A stretch of 64,000 nucleotides of DNA from Mycolicibacterium neoaurum ATCC 25795 (GTDB taxonomy: Bacteria; Actinomycetota; Actinomycetes; Mycobacteriales; Mycobacteriaceae): positions 620,001-684,000 of the forward strand of contig NZ_JMDW01000008.1 in NCBI RefSeq assembly GCF_000691525.1. The letters run 5' to 3'. The translations under genes were made by a program, and so were the position numbers. The notes under the pieces were generated by a model. The model did no database searches and was not told the DNA's origin. It was given only the letters and a program-made list of their open reading frames with translations. Positions 45,330 through 56,394 of this stretch are shown here, in pieces (positions within the stretch are counted from its first letter, which is position 1; each line of letters begins with the position of its first letter).

Positions 45330-47963
45330 TTAGCCCGCCTTGAGCCGGATCTTCCAGCGCACGAAGGTCAGATAGGCGACGCTCAGCAGCGCCAGCATGC
45401 CCATGTCGAACCACCAGACCGACGAGGTGTGCTCCCAGTGCGCGTCCTTGGGGGTCAGCGGGCCCGGCACCAGATGGATCAGGTCCACCGTGGAGGCCGA
45501 TGCGGCGAAGCCCCAGCGCGCCGGGGTGAACCAGGACAGTTGGTCGAGCACCAGACGGTCGGTCACCGGGATCATGCCGCCGGAGAACACCAGCTGGCTC
45601 ATCACGGCAACCACCAGCAGCGGCATGATCTGCTCGTTGGACTTGGCCAACGCCGAGAGCGCCAGACCGACCATGGCCGCGGTCACCGTCGTCGCCGCCA
45701 TCACCAGGAACAGCTCGGCAGTCGGGGGCAGGAACGACAGCGAGCCCTGCGTGGGACCGCCCTTGCCCAGCACCGCGATCGCCGTGACGATCGAGGACTG
45801 GATGATGGCGAACACCGCGTAGATGCAGACCTTGGCCATCAGATACGCCGTCGTCGACAAGCCGACCGCCTGCTCGCGGCGGAAGATGGCGCGCTCACCG
45901 ATCAGGTCACGCACGGTCAACGCGGTACCCATGAAGATGGCACCGACGTTGAGCAGCACGAGGATCTGACCGGGCTCGTTGGGCGCATCACCCATCGGGT
46001 TCGGCACCCCGAAGCCGACGGTGCCGGGCACCGACAGCGACAGCACACCCATGATGAACGGCAGCACCGCCAGGAACGCGAAGTAGCCGCGGTCGGAGAT
46101 GATGAGCCGCATCTGGCGCCGGGCGATGGTGGAGAACTGCCTGCGCACACTCGTTTTCGCAGGCTTGCCCAGGTCGGCGGGCTGTTCGGAGGCCTCGGCG
46201 TGCGGCAGCGGACCGCTGCGGGCCAGGTAGTTCTGGTGCGAGGTGTCCGGGTCGCCGGCGACCGACGAGAAGATATCGGCCCAGTTCGTGGTGCCCAACT
46301 CGGGACCGATCTGGCTGGGCGGCCCGTAGAACGCGGTCTTACCGCCCGGCGCCAGCAGCAGCACCTGATCGCAGACGTCGAGATAGGTCAGCGAGTGCGT
46401 CACCACCAGCACCACACGACCGGCGTCGGCGAGCTGGCGCAGCATCGTCATGACCTGGCGATCCAGCGCCGGATCCAGACCCGAGGTGGGCTCGTCGAGG
46501 ATCAGCAACGAGGGCCCGGTCAGCAGCTCCAGGGCCACCGAGGCGCGCTTGCGCTGGCCACCGGAGAGTTTGTCCACCCGGGTTTCCAGGTGCTTGGTCA
46601 TCTCGAGTTCTTCGAGGACCTGCAGGACCACGCGTTCGCGATCCTCCTTGGTGGTGTCGGGCGGCAGGCGTAGCTCGGCGGCATACATCAGGGCCTGCTT
46701 GACGGTCAGCTGGCCGTGCACCACATCGTCCTGCGGGACCATCCCGATTCGGGAGCGCAGCGAGGCGTACTCGGCGTGGATGTCGTGGCCCTCGAAGGAC
46801 ACCGTGCCCGATGTCGGGTGGGTCAGACCGGCGACCTGTTTGGCGAAGGTCGACTTGCCGGCACCCGACGGTCCGATCACCGCCGTCAGCGTGCCCGGCC
46901 GGGCGTCGATGGAGATGTTGTTGAGCAGCGTCTTGTTGCCCTCGATGGTCCACGTCAGACCGCGGACCTCAAGGCCGCCGGTGCGGGTGGCCGCCTGGGT
47001 TTCCGAGCCGCGTACCAGCGTGCCGCCGGTGAACACCAGGTCGACGTTGCCGATGGTGACCACGTCACCCTCACGCAGCAGCGCATCGTCGACGCGTTGA
47101 CCGTTGACGAAGGTCCCGTTGATGCTGCGGTTGTCGAGGATCTCGGTGCCGCCCGGGCCGGAGACCAAGGTGGCGTGGTGCCGAGAAGCCAGGACGTCGG
47201 GGATGACGATGTCGTTGTCGGTGGCGCGACCGATCTTGATCCCGCCCGGTGGCACCTCCGGAGCCTTTCCGGGGCGCAGGATCTTGAGCATGCTCGTTGC
47301 GAGATTGTTCTCCGACGGGCGGGGCACCGCGGTCGGTCCCATCGCGGTCTGCGAGGGATCGGCGGGCGGGATGTAAGTCGGCTGCGAGCGCGACACGGTC
47401 GGCTGCGGTGGCGGCGGGTAGCCCTGCTGCGGCGCGCCCTGATAGGGCTGCTGCCCGGTCGGCTGATAAGGCTGCGGACCGGATGGGTAGCGCGGCGGCT
47501 GCTGCGACGGGGTGGCCCCGGTCGGCCAGGCCGGCGGAGCCTGCGGCGGTGGGGGCGGCTGCATCGGTGCCTGCGTCGGCCAGGATGCGCTGGGACGGGG
47601 ACCGGTCGGTGTCGGGACGGCCTGCGTCGGGGGCGGGCTGCCCACCGCACCCTGATGGCGGCCGACCTCGAAGACCAGTTGCGGTCCGTCCGGATTGCCG
47701 ACGTTGACGTGCTGGCCGTCGGTGATGTCCAGCGTGGGCACCCGCTGACCGTTGACGTACATGCCGTTGAGGCTGCCGTTGTCGATGGCGATCCAACGAC
47801 CCTGGTCGAAGCGCAAGACCAGGTGGGCGCGCGAGATCAGTGGGTGGGCGATACGTACGTCGGCGCGCAGGTCGCGACCGACGACGACGTCATTGCCTGC
47901 AGAGAAGGTCCGAGTCGATCCTTCGTATCGAACGGTCAGCGCGGGCGTTCCGGGGCGGCTCAT
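45330..47963 (-). CDS. FHA-domain ABC transporter (Rv1747-like)
   Basis: This 877-residue protein has FHA domain 1 (VVGRDLRADVRIAHPLISRA, ~22-41), a Pro/Gln-rich linker (~105-200), FHA domain 2 (IGRATDNDIVIPDVLASRHH, ~236-255), an ABC ATPase (AVIGPSGAGKSTFAKQVAGL; SGGQRKRASVALELL; LLILDEPTSGLDPALD) and a six-helix ABC-2 membrane domain. ATG 47963 (MSRPGTPALTV) is chosen over the upstream in-frame ATG because it matches Rv1747. The homologue exports cell-wall phosphatidylinositol mannosides and is regulated by PknF phosphorylation via its FHA domains. Confidence 0.95.
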   Translation of the reverse strand: MSRPGTPALTVRYEGSTRTFSAGNDVVVGRDLRADVRIAHPLISRAHLVLRFDQGRWIAIDNGSLNGMYVNGQRVPTLDITDGQHVNVGNPDGPQLVFEVGRHQGAVGSPPPTQAVPTPTGPRPSASWPTQAPMQPPPPPQAPPAWPTGATPSQQPPRYPSGPQPYQPTGQQPYQGAPQQGYPPPPQPTVSRSQPTYIPPADPSQTAMGPTAVPRPSENNLATSMLKILRPGKAPEVPPGGIKIGRATDNDIVIPDVLASRHHATLVSGPGGTEILDNRSINGTFVNGQRVDDALLREGDVVTIGNVDLVFTGGTLVRGSETQAATRTGGLEVRGLTWTIEGNKTLLNNISIDARPGTLTAVIGPSGAGKSTFAKQVAGLTHPTSGTVSFEGHDIHAEYASLRSRIGMVPQDDVVHGQLTVKQALMYAAELRLPPDTTKEDRERVVLQVLEELEMTKHLETRVDKLSGGQRKRASVALELLTGPSLLILDEPTSGLDPALDRQVMTMLRQLADAGRVVLVVTHSLTYLDVCDQVLLLAPGGKTAFYGPPSQIGPELGTTNWADIFSSVAGDPDTSHQNYLARSGPLPHAEASEQPADLGKPAKTSVRRQFSTIARRQMRLIISDRGYFAFLAVLPFIMGVLSLSVPGTVGFGVPNPMGDAPNEPGQILVLLNVGAIFMGTALTVRDLIGERAIFRREQAVGLSTTAYLMAKVCIYAVFAIIQSSIVTAIAVLGKGGPTQGSLSFLPPTAELFLVMAATTVTAAMVGLALSALAKSNEQIMPLLVVAVMSQLVFSGGMIPVTDRLVLDQLSWFTPARWGFAASASTVDLIHLVPGPLTPKDAHWEHTSSVWWFDMGMLALLSVAYLTFVRWKIRLKAG

Positions 47964-48092
47964 CGGGACCAACTGTATCCGGTACGCCAATGCAATTCCT
48001 GCTCCGAGGTCACCGTTCGGCTCGCCGAGAGCAACGATATGGTCGCTGCCGCCGGTTCGGGCGCGACCATACCGTCGCTCTGGCGGACGGCC

Positions 48093-49307
48093 TCAGGACG
48101 TCAAGGTATCCGGTGCCCCGGTGACCACGCAGTGGGTGTGGGTGTAGATCGTCGGCATGCATCGGTTGCAGTGCGTACATGCCGACCTGACCGACGAATC
48201 GGCCTTGATGCGGTTGACCAGATCCGGCTCGGCCAGCAGCGCACGGCCCATCGCGACGAACTCGAAACCCTCGGCCATCGCCTTGTCCATCGTTTCCCGA
48301 TTGGTGATACCGCCGAGCAGGATCAGCGGCATGTCGAGTTCGGCCCGAAATGCCCGGGCATGCCGTAGCAGGTACGCCTCGCGGTAGGGGTATTCCCGCA
48401 GGAACTTCTTGCCGGTCATCCGCATGCCCCAGCTGATCGGTGGGGTGAAGGCGCCCGCGAACTCCTTGATCGGGGCATCGCCGTGGAACAGGTACATGGG
48501 GTTGACCAGGGAGCTGCCGGCGGTCAGCTCGATGGCGTCCAGACCGCCGTCTTCTTCCAGCCACTTCGCGGTCTGCAACGCCTCGTCGAGCGGGATACCG
48601 CCACGCACCCCGTCGGTCATGGTTAGCTTGGCGGTGACGGCGATCTTGGCGCCGCCGTGGCTCTCGACGGCATCGCGCACGGCCCGCACCACACCCCTGG
48701 CCACCTTCGCGCGGTTCTGCAATGAGCCCCCGAACTCGTCGGTGCGCCGGTTGAGCAGCGGTGACAGAAACGAGCTGGCGAGATAGTTGTGCCCGAGATG
48801 AACCTCGACGGCGTCGAAACCGGCATCGATGGCCAGCCGGGCCGCGTCGGCATGCGCTGCGATGACATCGCGGATGTCGTCCTTGGTGGCTTTGCGGGCG
48901 AAACGCATCGACAGCGGGTTGAAGAATCGGATGGGTGCCAGCGCCGGCGCCTTGTTGGTCCGCGCGTTGGCCACCGGGCCGGCGTGGCCGATCTGGGCGC
49001 TGATCGCCGCGCCCTCGGCATGTACCGCGTCGGTGAGCCTGCGCAGGCCGGGGACGGCCTCGGGCCGCATCCAGATCTGCCAGCCGTCGGTGCGCCCGCC
49101 CGGCGCCACCGCGCAATAGGCGACCGTCGTCATGCCGACACCGCCGGCGGCAGGCAATTGGTGATACCTGATCAGATCGTCGGTGACCAGCGCGTTCGGG
49201 CTTGCCGCCTCGAAGGTGGCGGCCTTGATGATCCGGTTGCGCAACGTCACCGGCCCGAGCTTGGCCGCACCGAATACGTCGGTGAACACTTCTGCCTGGG
49301 TGTTCAT
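48093..49307 (-). CDS. NADH:flavin oxidoreductase (Old Yellow Enzyme family, Rv3359-like)
   Basis: This 404-residue TIM-barrel FMN enzyme has [19 protein letters not shown] at the N-terminus, [33 protein letters not shown] (FMN/substrate His-x2-Asn) and the C-terminal FMN-phosphate site [30 protein letters not shown] stretch near the end resembles the first Cys of the 4Fe-4S 2,4-dienoyl-CoA reductase type, but only three Cys are visible. Start ATG 49307; a longer frame overlaps divergent folD and is ignored. Confidence 0.9.
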   Translation of the reverse strand: MNTQAEVFTDVFGAAKLGPVTLRNRIIKAATFEAASPNALVTDDLIRYHQLPAAGGVGMTTVAYCAVAPGGRTDGWQIWMRPEAVPGLRRLTDAVHAEGAAISAQIGHAGPVANARTNKAPALAPIRFFNPLSMRFARKATKDDIRDVIAAHADAARLAIDAGFDAVEVHLGHNYLASSFLSPLLNRRTDEFGGSLQNRAKVARGVVRAVRDAVESHGGAKIAVTAKLTMTDGVRGGIPLDEALQTAKWLEEDGGLDAIELTAGSSLVNPMYLFHGDAPIKEFAGAFTPPISWGMRMTGKKFLREYPYREAYLLRHARAFRAELDMPLILLGGITNRETMDKAMAEGFEFVAMGRALLAEPDLVNRIKADSSVRSACTHCNRCMPTIYTHTHCVVTGAPDTLTS

Positions 49308-49335
49308 ACCGGGCGAGCCTGCCACAATGTGTTCC

Positions 49336-50181
49336 GTGGCAGCGACGATTCTGGACGGTAAGGCGACTCGCGACGAGATTCTCGACGATCTCAAAGAGCG
49401 GGTCGCGAAGCTGACGGCGGCGGGCCGGACCCCCGGGCTGGGCACGATCCTGGTCGGTGATGACCCCGGATCGCAGGCCTATGTGCGGGGAAAGCATGCC
49501 GATTGCGCCAAGGTCGGTATCAACTCCATCCGGCGTGATCTGCCCGCCGATATCAGCCAGGCCGAGTTGGACGCCGTGATCGACGAGCTCAACGCCAACC
49601 CCGAGTGCACCGGATACATCGTCCAGCTGCCCCTGCCCAAGCATTTGGACGAGAACGCCGCCCTGGAGCGCATCGACCCCGATAAGGATGCCGACGGGCT
49701 GCACCCGACCAACCTGGGCCGGCTGGTGCTCGGCAAAGAAGCTCCGCTGCCGTGCACCCCACGTGGCATCGTGCACCTGCTGCGGCGCTTCGACGTGCCC
49801 ATCGCCGGTGCGCACGTCGTGGTTATCGGTCGCGGTGTCACAGTGGGCCGTCCACTGGGTCTGCTGCTCACCCGCCGATCCGAGAATGCCACGGTGACGT
49901 TGTGCCACACCGGAACCCGCGACCTTGCCGAGCTGACGCGGCAGGCCGACATCATCGTCGCCGCCGTCGGCGTGCCGTACCTGGTCACCGCCGACATGGT
50001 GAAGCCCGGTGCGGCCGTCGTCGACGTCGGTGTGAGCCGCGTCGACGGCAAGCTGACCGGGGACGTGGCACCCGACGTCTGGGACGTCGCCGGGTATGTG
50101 TCGCCGAACCCGGGTGGGGTGGGTCCGTTGACACGGGCCTTCCTGCTGACCAATGTCGTGGAGCGCGCGGAGCGCGGGTGA
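49336..50181 (+). CDS. folD: Methylenetetrahydrofolate dehydrogenase/cyclohydrolase
   Basis: This 281-residue FolD has [54 protein letters not shown] and the NADP site [20 protein letters not shown] 49336 ([10 protein letters not shown]) matches other mycobacterial FolD starts; an ATG at 49327 would add MCS. It interconverts 5,10-methylene-, methenyl- and 10-formyl-tetrahydrofolate. Followed by a DUF3017 gene as in M. tuberculosis (Rv3356c-Rv3355c). Confidence 0.96.
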   Translation: MAATILDGKATRDEILDDLKERVAKLTAAGRTPGLGTILVGDDPGSQAYVRGKHADCAKVGINSIRRDLPADISQAELDAVIDELNANPECTGYIVQLPLPKHLDENAALERIDPDKDADGLHPTNLGRLVLGKEAPLPCTPRGIVHLLRRFDVPIAGAHVVVIGRGVTVGRPLGLLLTRRSENATVTLCHTGTRDLAELTRQADIIVAAVGVPYLVTADMVKPGAAVVDVGVSRVDGKLTGDVAPDVWDVAGYVSPNPGGVGPLTRAFLLTNVVERAERG

Positions 50182-50209
50182 CGGCGATGAGCACGTGGGC
50201 GAAGTGCAC

Positions 50210-50503
50210 ATGACACCACAGGAATTCGCCCGCAAGGTGCTTGCCGGCCAGTGGCCGATCCTGCTGGTCGCGCTGATCTTCGCGGCCTCGTTCGTGCTGG
50301 TGATCGCCGGGTACTGGCGCCGTGGCGCCCTGGTGATGGGGATCGCGGTCGGGGTGGCCGCGGCGCTGCGGCTGGCACTGTCCGACGACCGGGCCGGACT
50401 GCTCGTGGTGCGAACGCGCGCAATCGATTTCGCGACCACCGCATCGGTCAGCGCGGTGATGCTCTACATCGCCTGGACCATCGACCCGCTGGGCACCAGC
50501 TAG
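50210..50503 (+). CDS. DUF3017 membrane protein
   Basis: This protein of about 97 residues has three membrane helices (WPILLVALIFAASFVLVIAG; LVMGIAVGVAAALRLAL; TTASVSAVMLYIAW). The family DUF3017 is found only downstream of folD in actinobacteria. The start could also be GTG 50195 (VGEVHMTPQ). Its stop overlaps the convergent methyltransferase stop by 4 bp. Confidence 0.85.
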   Translation: MTPQEFARKVLAGQWPILLVALIFAASFVLVIAGYWRRGALVMGIAVGVAAALRLALSDDRAGLLVVRTRAIDFATTASVSAVMLYIAWTIDPLGTS

Positions 50504-51228
50504 GCCAGATCGGCCCGGATGCCCACGGTGACATACGGCAGCGCCAGTCCGCTGCTGTTGGCCAGTGCCGGGTGGGTGGCCAACAGTTCGCGCACCCGGT
50601 CCAGGGTGCGGGTGCGCACCTCGGCGGGTGAGGTGATGCAGTAGCTGCGCGAGGCCACCAGGTCGATGAGCGCCTGCGGGGTCAGGTAACTGGTCCACTC
50701 GACCTGCGTGCGCTCGATCGTCCCGAACGGCTCGGTGAGCGTCACCCGGTCGTTGAGCGGGTCGTGTTCGTGGCCGATGATCGCACCCAGATCCTTGACC
50801 CAGCCCATCCGCTCGTCGCGGGTGTTCCAGACCAATCCCAGCCGGCCGCCCGGACGCAGCACCCTGGCCACCTCGTCGGCGGCGCGCTGCGGATCGAACC
50901 AGTGCCAGGCCTGCGCCACCAGCACGCAATCGACACTGTCATCGGGAAGCGGGATCTCCTCGGCGGTCCCGAGCAGGGCAGGGGTGCCCGGCAACGACGA
51001 GGACAGCACCTCAAGCATCTCCGGGATCGGGTCCACCGCAACCACATCGAGGCCGCGTTCGACCAGCCGAACGGTCAGTTTGCCCGTTCCGGCCCCGAGG
51101 TCGAGGACGGTGCGCGCGCCGTGCGGCAGAAGCCAGTCGATGGCGTCCGGGGGATAGGACGGACGGCCGCGCTCATAGGCGGCGGCCTCTTCGCCGAATG
51201 ACAGTGAGCGCGGGTCCGGCTTGCTCAC
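50500..51228 (-). CDS. Class I SAM methyltransferase (Rv3342-like)
   Basis: This 242-residue methyltransferase has motif [21 protein letters not shown], motif [16 protein letters not shown] and [23 protein letters not shown] 51228 overlaps the metX stop (GTGA), so it is coupled to methionine biosynthesis, as Rv3342 is to metA in M. tuberculosis. The longer upstream frame lies inside metX and is spurious. Substrate unknown. Confidence 0.92.
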   Translation of the reverse strand: MSKPDPRSLSFGEEAAAYERGRPSYPPDAIDWLLPHGARTVLDLGAGTGKLTVRLVERGLDVVAVDPIPEMLEVLSSSLPGTPALLGTAEEIPLPDDSVDCVLVAQAWHWFDPQRAADEVARVLRPGGRLGLVWNTRDERMGWVKDLGAIIGHEHDPLNDRVTLTEPFGTIERTQVEWTSYLTPQALIDLVASRSYCITSPAEVRTRTLDRVRELLATHPALANSSGLALPYVTVGIRADLA

Positions 51229-52370
51229 CGTCGTGCCATCTCCAGCGTCTGTCGGATCAGCGGCGCGACCGCGTCGGTCTCCACCAGGAAACCGTCGTGA
51301 CCATAGATGGAGTCGACCACCGAGAGACCGGGGCAACCGGGCAGCAACTCGGCCAGCTCCTGCTGCTGACGCAGCGGATAGAGCCGGTCGGAGGTGATGC
51401 CGGCGATCAATACCGGCACCGGGCAGCCGGCCAGCGCGGCCGCCACCCCACCGCGTCCACGCCCGACGTCGTGACTGCTCAACGCGTCGGTCAGGGCCAC
51501 GTAGGTTCCGGCGTCGAACCGCGACACCAGCTTGCCGCCCTGGTGCTCCAGATAGCTCTGCACCGCGTAGCGGCCGCCGGCGGTCGGGTCCTCGTCGCCC
51601 TGGGCGTCGTTGGCGAATCGCGAATCCAGTTCGGCCTCACCGCGGTAGGTCAGGTGTGCGATGCGCCGCGCGATCTCCAGGCCCGCGGCCGGACTGCGGT
51701 CGGTGCCGTAATAGTCACCGCCCTGCCAATCCGGGTCGGCCTTGATTGCGGCGACCTGAGTGCTCTGGGTGCCGATCTGATCAGCCGTGGCCCGTGCCCC
51801 GACGGCAAGGATCAGCCCGGCGCGCACGGTGTCGGGATGACCGACGATCCACTCCAGTGCGCGCGCCCCGCCCATCGAGCCGCCGATCACCGCGGCGACC
51901 CCGGTGATGCCCAGTGCGGCCAGTGCGGCCAAGTCGGCATTCACCTGATCGCGAATGGTGATTGCTGGAAACCTTGAGCCCCAAGGCTTTCCGTCGGGTG
52001 CAAGGGAACTGGGGCCGGTCGAGCCGCGGCAACCGCCCAGTGCGTTGGTGGCGATGGCGCACCAGCGAGTGGTGTCGATGGTGGCGCCGTGGCCGGCCAC
52101 CCCGTCCCACCATCCCGGTGTCGGGTGGTCCGGGCCAACCGGCCCGGTGATGTGCGAGTCGCCGGTCAGCGCGTGCAGCACCATGACGACGTTGTCTTTG
52201 GCTGCGGACAGTTCGCCCCAGCGCTGCACAGCGATCGAGACGGCCGGGAGGACGACGCCGCTCTCCAGAGTCAGGTCGCCGATCTCGACGACGCCGATCT
52301 CACCCTCAGCGGGCAGCGTCGACACCGCGTCGCTCTGTATGTCGTCGCGCCGTAAGTCGAAGATGGTCAT
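51225..52370 (-). CDS. metX: Homoserine O-acetyltransferase
   Basis: This 381-residue alpha/beta-hydrolase-fold acetyltransferase has the HALTGDSH region, nucleophile elbow [14 protein letters not shown] and the catalytic Asp/His near [11 protein letters not shown]. It makes O-acetylhomoserine from homoserine and acetyl-CoA, the first committed methionine step. It lies 6 bp after metY, both under the SAM-IV riboswitch. Confidence 0.97.
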   Translation of the reverse strand: MTIFDLRRDDIQSDAVSTLPAEGEIGVVEIGDLTLESGVVLPAVSIAVQRWGELSAAKDNVVMVLHALTGDSHITGPVGPDHPTPGWWDGVAGHGATIDTTRWCAIATNALGGCRGSTGPSSLAPDGKPWGSRFPAITIRDQVNADLAALAALGITGVAAVIGGSMGGARALEWIVGHPDTVRAGLILAVGARATADQIGTQSTQVAAIKADPDWQGGDYYGTDRSPAAGLEIARRIAHLTYRGEAELDSRFANDAQGDEDPTAGGRYAVQSYLEHQGGKLVSRFDAGTYVALTDALSSHDVGRGRGGVAAALAGCPVPVLIAGITSDRLYPLRQQQELAELLPGCPGLSVVDSIYGHDGFLVETDAVAPLIRQTLEMARR

Positions 52371-52376
52371 ATCGCC

Positions 52377-53702
52377 TCACACCGATGCGACGCTCTGCCC
52401 GGAACCCGCGAAGGCGCGGGCGGCCGCGAATCCGCGGTCGAGATCGGCCAGGATGTCGTCGATTCCCTCGATGCCCACTGCCAGCCGCACCAGACCGGGG
52501 GTCACGCCGGTGCTGAGCTGCTCCTGGGGGCTGAGCTGCTGGTGGGTGGTGGAGGCGGGATGGATCACCAGCGACCGCACGTCACCGATGTTCGCGACGT
52601 GGCTGTGCAACGTCAGTGCGTTGACGAACGCCTCACCGGCCGCGATGCCGCCGGCCAGTTCGAATGCCAGCACCGCGCCGGTGCCCTTGGGCGCCAGCTT
52701 GCGCCCCACCTGGTACCACGGTGAGCTGGGCAGTCCGGCGTAGTTCACCGAGATGACCTCGTCGCGGGCCTCCAGATATTCGGCGACGCGCTGCGCATTG
52801 GCCACGTGGCGCTCGATGCGCAGGCTCAGCGTCTCCAGACCCTGCGCGATGAGGAACGCGTTGAACGGGGCGACCGCAGACCCGAGGTCACGCAGCAGTT
52901 GGACGCGCGCCTTGAGTGCGTAGGCGGGCGGGCCGAGTTCGGCGAACACCACGCCGTGATAGCTCGGATCCGGGGTGGTGAATCCGGGGTGGCGCCCCTG
53001 GGTCCAGTCGAACTTCCCGCTGTCGACGATCACACCGGCGATGGCGGAACCGTGACCGCCGAGGTACTTGGTCGCCGAGTGCACGACGATGTCGGCGCCG
53101 TGCGCGATCGGCTGGATCAGATACGGCGTGGCGATGGTGTTGTCGACGATCAGCGGGATGCCGTCGGCGTGGGCGACCTCGGCGACCGACGGGATGTCGA
53201 GGACGTCGATCTGCGGGTTGGAGATCGTCTCGGCGAAGAAGGCCTTGGTGTTCGGTCGGATGGCCGCGCGCCAGGACTCCGGATCGTCCGGGTTGTCCAC
53301 GAATGTCGTCTCGATACCCAGCTTGGGCAGCGTGTAGTGCAGCAGGTTGTAGGTGCCGCCGTAGAGCCGCGGGCTGGACACGATGTGATCGCCGGCCTGC
53401 GCCAGGTTGAGGATCGCGAACGTCTCGGCGGCCTGACCGGAGGACAGGAACAGCGCCGCGACACCGCCTTCGAGGGCAGCCAGGCGCTGCTCGACGACAT
53501 CGGTCGTCGGGTTCATGATGCGGGTGTAGATGTTGCCGGGTTCGGCCAGGCCGAACAGTGCCGCGGCATGCGCGGTGTCACGGAACGTGTACGAGGTGGT
53601 CTGGTAGATCGGCAGGGCCCGGGAGTTGGTCGCCGTGTCGGGCGTCTGACCGGCGTGGATCTGCTTGGTCTCGAATGACCAGTCTTGTTCTGGTGTGCTC
53701 AT
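52377..53702 (-). CDS. metY: O-acetylhomoserine sulfhydrylase
   Basis: This 441-residue PLP enzyme of the Cys/Met metabolism family has LALYQTT-like ALPIYQTTSYTFRDTAHAAA, ALFLSSGQAAETFAIL, and the PLP Lys in DIVVHSATKYLGGHGSAIAG. It condenses O-acetylhomoserine with sulfide to homocysteine. Preceded by a SAM-IV riboswitch and followed directly by metX. Sulfide use links it loosely with the sulfide module elsewhere in the window. Confidence 0.96.
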   Translation of the reverse strand: MSTPEQDWSFETKQIHAGQTPDTATNSRALPIYQTTSYTFRDTAHAAALFGLAEPGNIYTRIMNPTTDVVEQRLAALEGGVAALFLSSGQAAETFAILNLAQAGDHIVSSPRLYGGTYNLLHYTLPKLGIETTFVDNPDDPESWRAAIRPNTKAFFAETISNPQIDVLDIPSVAEVAHADGIPLIVDNTIATPYLIQPIAHGADIVVHSATKYLGGHGSAIAGVIVDSGKFDWTQGRHPGFTTPDPSYHGVVFAELGPPAYALKARVQLLRDLGSAVAPFNAFLIAQGLETLSLRIERHVANAQRVAEYLEARDEVISVNYAGLPSSPWYQVGRKLAPKGTGAVLAFELAGGIAAGEAFVNALTLHSHVANIGDVRSLVIHPASTTHQQLSPQEQLSTGVTPGLVRLAVGIEGIDDILADLDRGFAAARAFAGSGQSVASV

Positions 53703-53784
53703 GAAGAACGAACCTCCATCTGTCTCTGGGGGTCCGTCGATACGGACCCGCGCTTGCCGTGTGGTCGCTTGTCGTCGAAAAAGA

Positions 53785-53890
53785 CGTGCGACTACTCAAC
53801 CTGGTCTTCACCCGGAGCACCCCACCGCGGTTGGAGGGTTGCCGGCCAGCAAGCCGGGGCTTGGTGCTGGCACTCATGACCGAAACAAAG
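53785..53890 (-). ncRNA. SAM-IV riboswitch upstream of metY
   Basis: On the minus strand the leader reads GGTCATGAGTGCCAGC, then AAGCCCCGGCTTGCTGGCCG, GCAACCCTCCAACCGCGG, TGGGGTGCTCCGGGTGAAGA and CCAGGTTGAGTAGTCGC. These match the conserved blocks of the SAM-IV class (related to SAM-I, known upstream of this gene in mycobacteria). SAM binding is expected to reduce metY-metX expression. The exact 3' end is estimated; about 80 nt separate it from the metY ATG. Confidence 0.9.
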
Positions 53891-53948
53891 ACTAGCTCAC
53901 CGACTCGATGCCGTGCCACCTGGTTCTGCCGTCGCTGTCAGGACAAAC

Positions 53949-53962
53949 CTACTGACCAGTAG
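53949..53962. promoter_or_regulatory. Palindrome between riboswitch and icd
   Basis: CTACTG-AC-CAGTAG is a 6-2-6 inverted repeat just upstream of the metY riboswitch transcript and 175 bp before icd. It may be an operator for the metY promoter. The rest of the gap (53963-54137) shows only a ribosome site (GGGAG) before icd. Confidence 0.3.
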
Positions 53963-54137
53963 TGAAAGCTGACCCATCGTGGATTCATCGGCCCTTGTAG
54001 TGTTGCCGGTGAGGACAGTCCCCGACCGTCGAACATGCGGCCGCGGGCGGTCCGCCGTGCGATTGCCACGCTGCTGAATCACATACGGCAGCGCCGACTT
54101 TCGCTACACCTGTCCGACAGTGACGCCGGGAGTACAC

Positions 54138-56375
54138 ATGAGCGCCGAGCAGCCGACCATCATCTACACGTTGACCGACGAGGCGCCGCTGTTGGCGACG
54201 TACGCCTTCCTGCCGGTGATCCGTACGTTCGCCGATGCCGCCGGCATCGACGTCAAGACCAGCGACATCTCCGTGGCCGCGCGCATCCTGGCGGAGTTCA
54301 GCGACCGTCTCACCGACGAGCAGAAGGTGCCCGACAACCTCGCGCACCTCGGCGAGCTGACCCAGGATCCCAGCGCCAACATCATCAAGCTGCCGAACAT
54401 CAGCGCCTCGGTGCCGCAGTTGCTGGCCGCCATCAAGGAGCTCAAGGCCAAGGGTTACGACCTGCCCGATTTCCCGGGTGATCCGAAGACGGACGAGGAA
54501 AAGGAGATCCGCCAGCGGTACGGCAAGATCCTGGGCAGTGCGGTCAACCCGGTCCTGCGCGAGGGGAACTCGGATCGACGCGCACCCAAGGCGGTCAAGG
54601 AGTACGCCCGCAAGCACCCGCACAGCATGGGCCAGTGGTCGCAGGCATCGCGTACCCACGTCGCGACCATGAAGACCGGCGACTTCTACCACGGCGAGCA
54701 GTCGATGACGCTGGACAAGGATCGCACCGTCCGCATGGAGCTCAAGACCGATGGTGGCCAGACCATCGTGCTCAAGCCCGAGGTCAAGCTCGACAACGGC
54801 GATGTCATCGATTCGATGTACATGTCCAAGAAGGCCCTCATCGAGTTCTACGAGGAGCAGATCGAGGATGCCTACAAGACCGGTGTGATGTTCTCGCTGC
54901 ACGTCAAGGCCACCATGATGAAGGTGAGCCATCCCATCGTGTTCGGCCACGCTGTGAAGGTGTTCTACAAGGACGCGTTCGCCAAGCACGGCAAGCTCTT
55001 CGACGAGCTGGGTGTCAACGTCAACAACGGCCTGTCCGATCTGTACGACAAGATCGAGACGCTGCCCGCCAGCCAACGCGAAGAGATCATCGACGACCTG
55101 CACAAGTGCCACGAGCACCGCCCGGAGCTCGCGATGGTCGATTCCGCCAAGGGCATCTCCAACTTCCATTCGCCCAGCGATGTGATCGTCGACGCGTCGA
55201 TGCCCGCGATGATCCGGCTCGGCGGCAAGATGTACGGCGCCGACGGCCGCACCAAGGACACCAAGGCCGTCAACCCCGAGTCGACCTTCTCCCGGATGTA
55301 CCAGGAGATGATCAACTTCTGTAAGACCCACGGTCAGTTCGACCCCACCACCATGGGCACGGTGCCCAACGTCGGTCTGATGGCGCAGAAGGCCGAGGAG
55401 TACGGCAGCCACGACAAGACCTTCGAGATCCCGGAGGACGGGGTTGCCGACATCGTCGACGTCGACACCGGCGAGGTGTTGCTGAGCCAGAAGGTCGAGG
55501 CCGGCGACATCTGGCGGATGCCGATCGTCAAGGACGCGCCGATCCGGGACTGGGTGAAGCTGGCCGTGAACCGGGCCCGGCTCTCCGGCATGACGACGGT
55601 GTTCTGGCTCGACGACGAGCGCCCGCACGAGAACGAACTGCGCAAGAAGGTCAAGGCCTACCTCAAGGAGGAGGACACCGAGGGCCTGGACATCACGATC
55701 CTGCCGCAGGTCTGGGCCATGCGCTACACGCTGGAACGCGTCATCCGCGGGCAGGACACCATTGCCGCGACCGGCAACATCCTTCGTGACTACCTGACCG
55801 ACCTGTTCCCGATTCTTGAGCTGGGCACCAGCGCCAAGATGCTCTCGATCGTGCCGCTGATGGCCGGCGGCGGGCTGTACGAGACCGGTGCCGGTGGCTC
55901 GGCGCCCAAGCATGTCAGCCAGCTGATCGAGGAAAACCACCTGCGCTGGGATTCACTCGGTGAGTTCCTGGCCATCGGCGCCAGCCTGGAGGATCTCGGC
56001 AACAAGACCGACAACGCCAAGGCCAAGGTGCTGGCCGACACGTTGGACACCGCCGTCGGAAAGCTGCTGGACGAGAACAAGTCTCCCTCGCGAAAGGCGG
56101 GCGAGCTGGACAACCGCGGCAGCCAGTTCTACCTGTCGCTGTACTGGGCGCAGGCGTTGGCCGAGCAGACCGAGGATAAGGAGTTGGCCGAGCACTTCGC
56201 GCCGCTGGCCAAGTCGCTGGCCGAGAACGAGGAAGCCATCGTCAACGAGCTCAACGAGGTACAGGGCGGTCATGTCGACATCGGTGGGTACTACTACCCG
56301 GACCCCGAGAAGACCGCCGCGGTGATGCGTCCGTCCAAGACCTTCAACTCGGTGCTGGAGTCGGCCCGCAGCTGA
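54138..56375 (+). CDS. icd2: NADP-dependent isocitrate dehydrogenase, monomeric type
   Basis: This 745-residue protein is the monomeric (IDH-II) form: [20 protein letters not shown] at the N-terminus, [20 protein letters not shown] (substrate site), [20 protein letters not shown] and the C-terminal [20 protein letters not shown]. It converts isocitrate to 2-oxoglutarate with NADPH. ATG 54138 with GGGAG upstream is preferred over 54120. In M. tuberculosis the gene at this locus is the dimeric icd1, so the enzyme type has been exchanged at this position. Confidence 0.97.
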   Translation: MSAEQPTIIYTLTDEAPLLATYAFLPVIRTFADAAGIDVKTSDISVAARILAEFSDRLTDEQKVPDNLAHLGELTQDPSANIIKLPNISASVPQLLAAIKELKAKGYDLPDFPGDPKTDEEKEIRQRYGKILGSAVNPVLREGNSDRRAPKAVKEYARKHPHSMGQWSQASRTHVATMKTGDFYHGEQSMTLDKDRTVRMELKTDGGQTIVLKPEVKLDNGDVIDSMYMSKKALIEFYEEQIEDAYKTGVMFSLHVKATMMKVSHPIVFGHAVKVFYKDAFAKHGKLFDELGVNVNNGLSDLYDKIETLPASQREEIIDDLHKCHEHRPELAMVDSAKGISNFHSPSDVIVDASMPAMIRLGGKMYGADGRTKDTKAVNPESTFSRMYQEMINFCKTHGQFDPTTMGTVPNVGLMAQKAEEYGSHDKTFEIPEDGVADIVDVDTGEVLLSQKVEAGDIWRMPIVKDAPIRDWVKLAVNRARLSGMTTVFWLDDERPHENELRKKVKAYLKEEDTEGLDITILPQVWAMRYTLERVIRGQDTIAATGNILRDYLTDLFPILELGTSAKMLSIVPLMAGGGLYETGAGGSAPKHVSQLIEENHLRWDSLGEFLAIGASLEDLGNKTDNAKAKVLADTLDTAVGKLLDENKSPSRKAGELDNRGSQFYLSLYWAQALAEQTEDKELAEHFAPLAKSLAENEEAIVNELNEVQGGHVDIGGYYYPDPEKTAAVMRPSKTFNSVLESARS

Positions 56376-56394
56376 CATCGGGCCGCCAGTATTG

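Noticed and set aside
48010..50439. 809-codon minus-strand frame
   Set aside because: Shadow of folD and of the flavin oxidoreductase in another frame; low-complexity Arg/Gly-rich product.
53985..55940. 651-codon minus-strand frame
   Set aside because: Antisense shadow of the monomeric isocitrate dehydrogenase; no recognisable domain.
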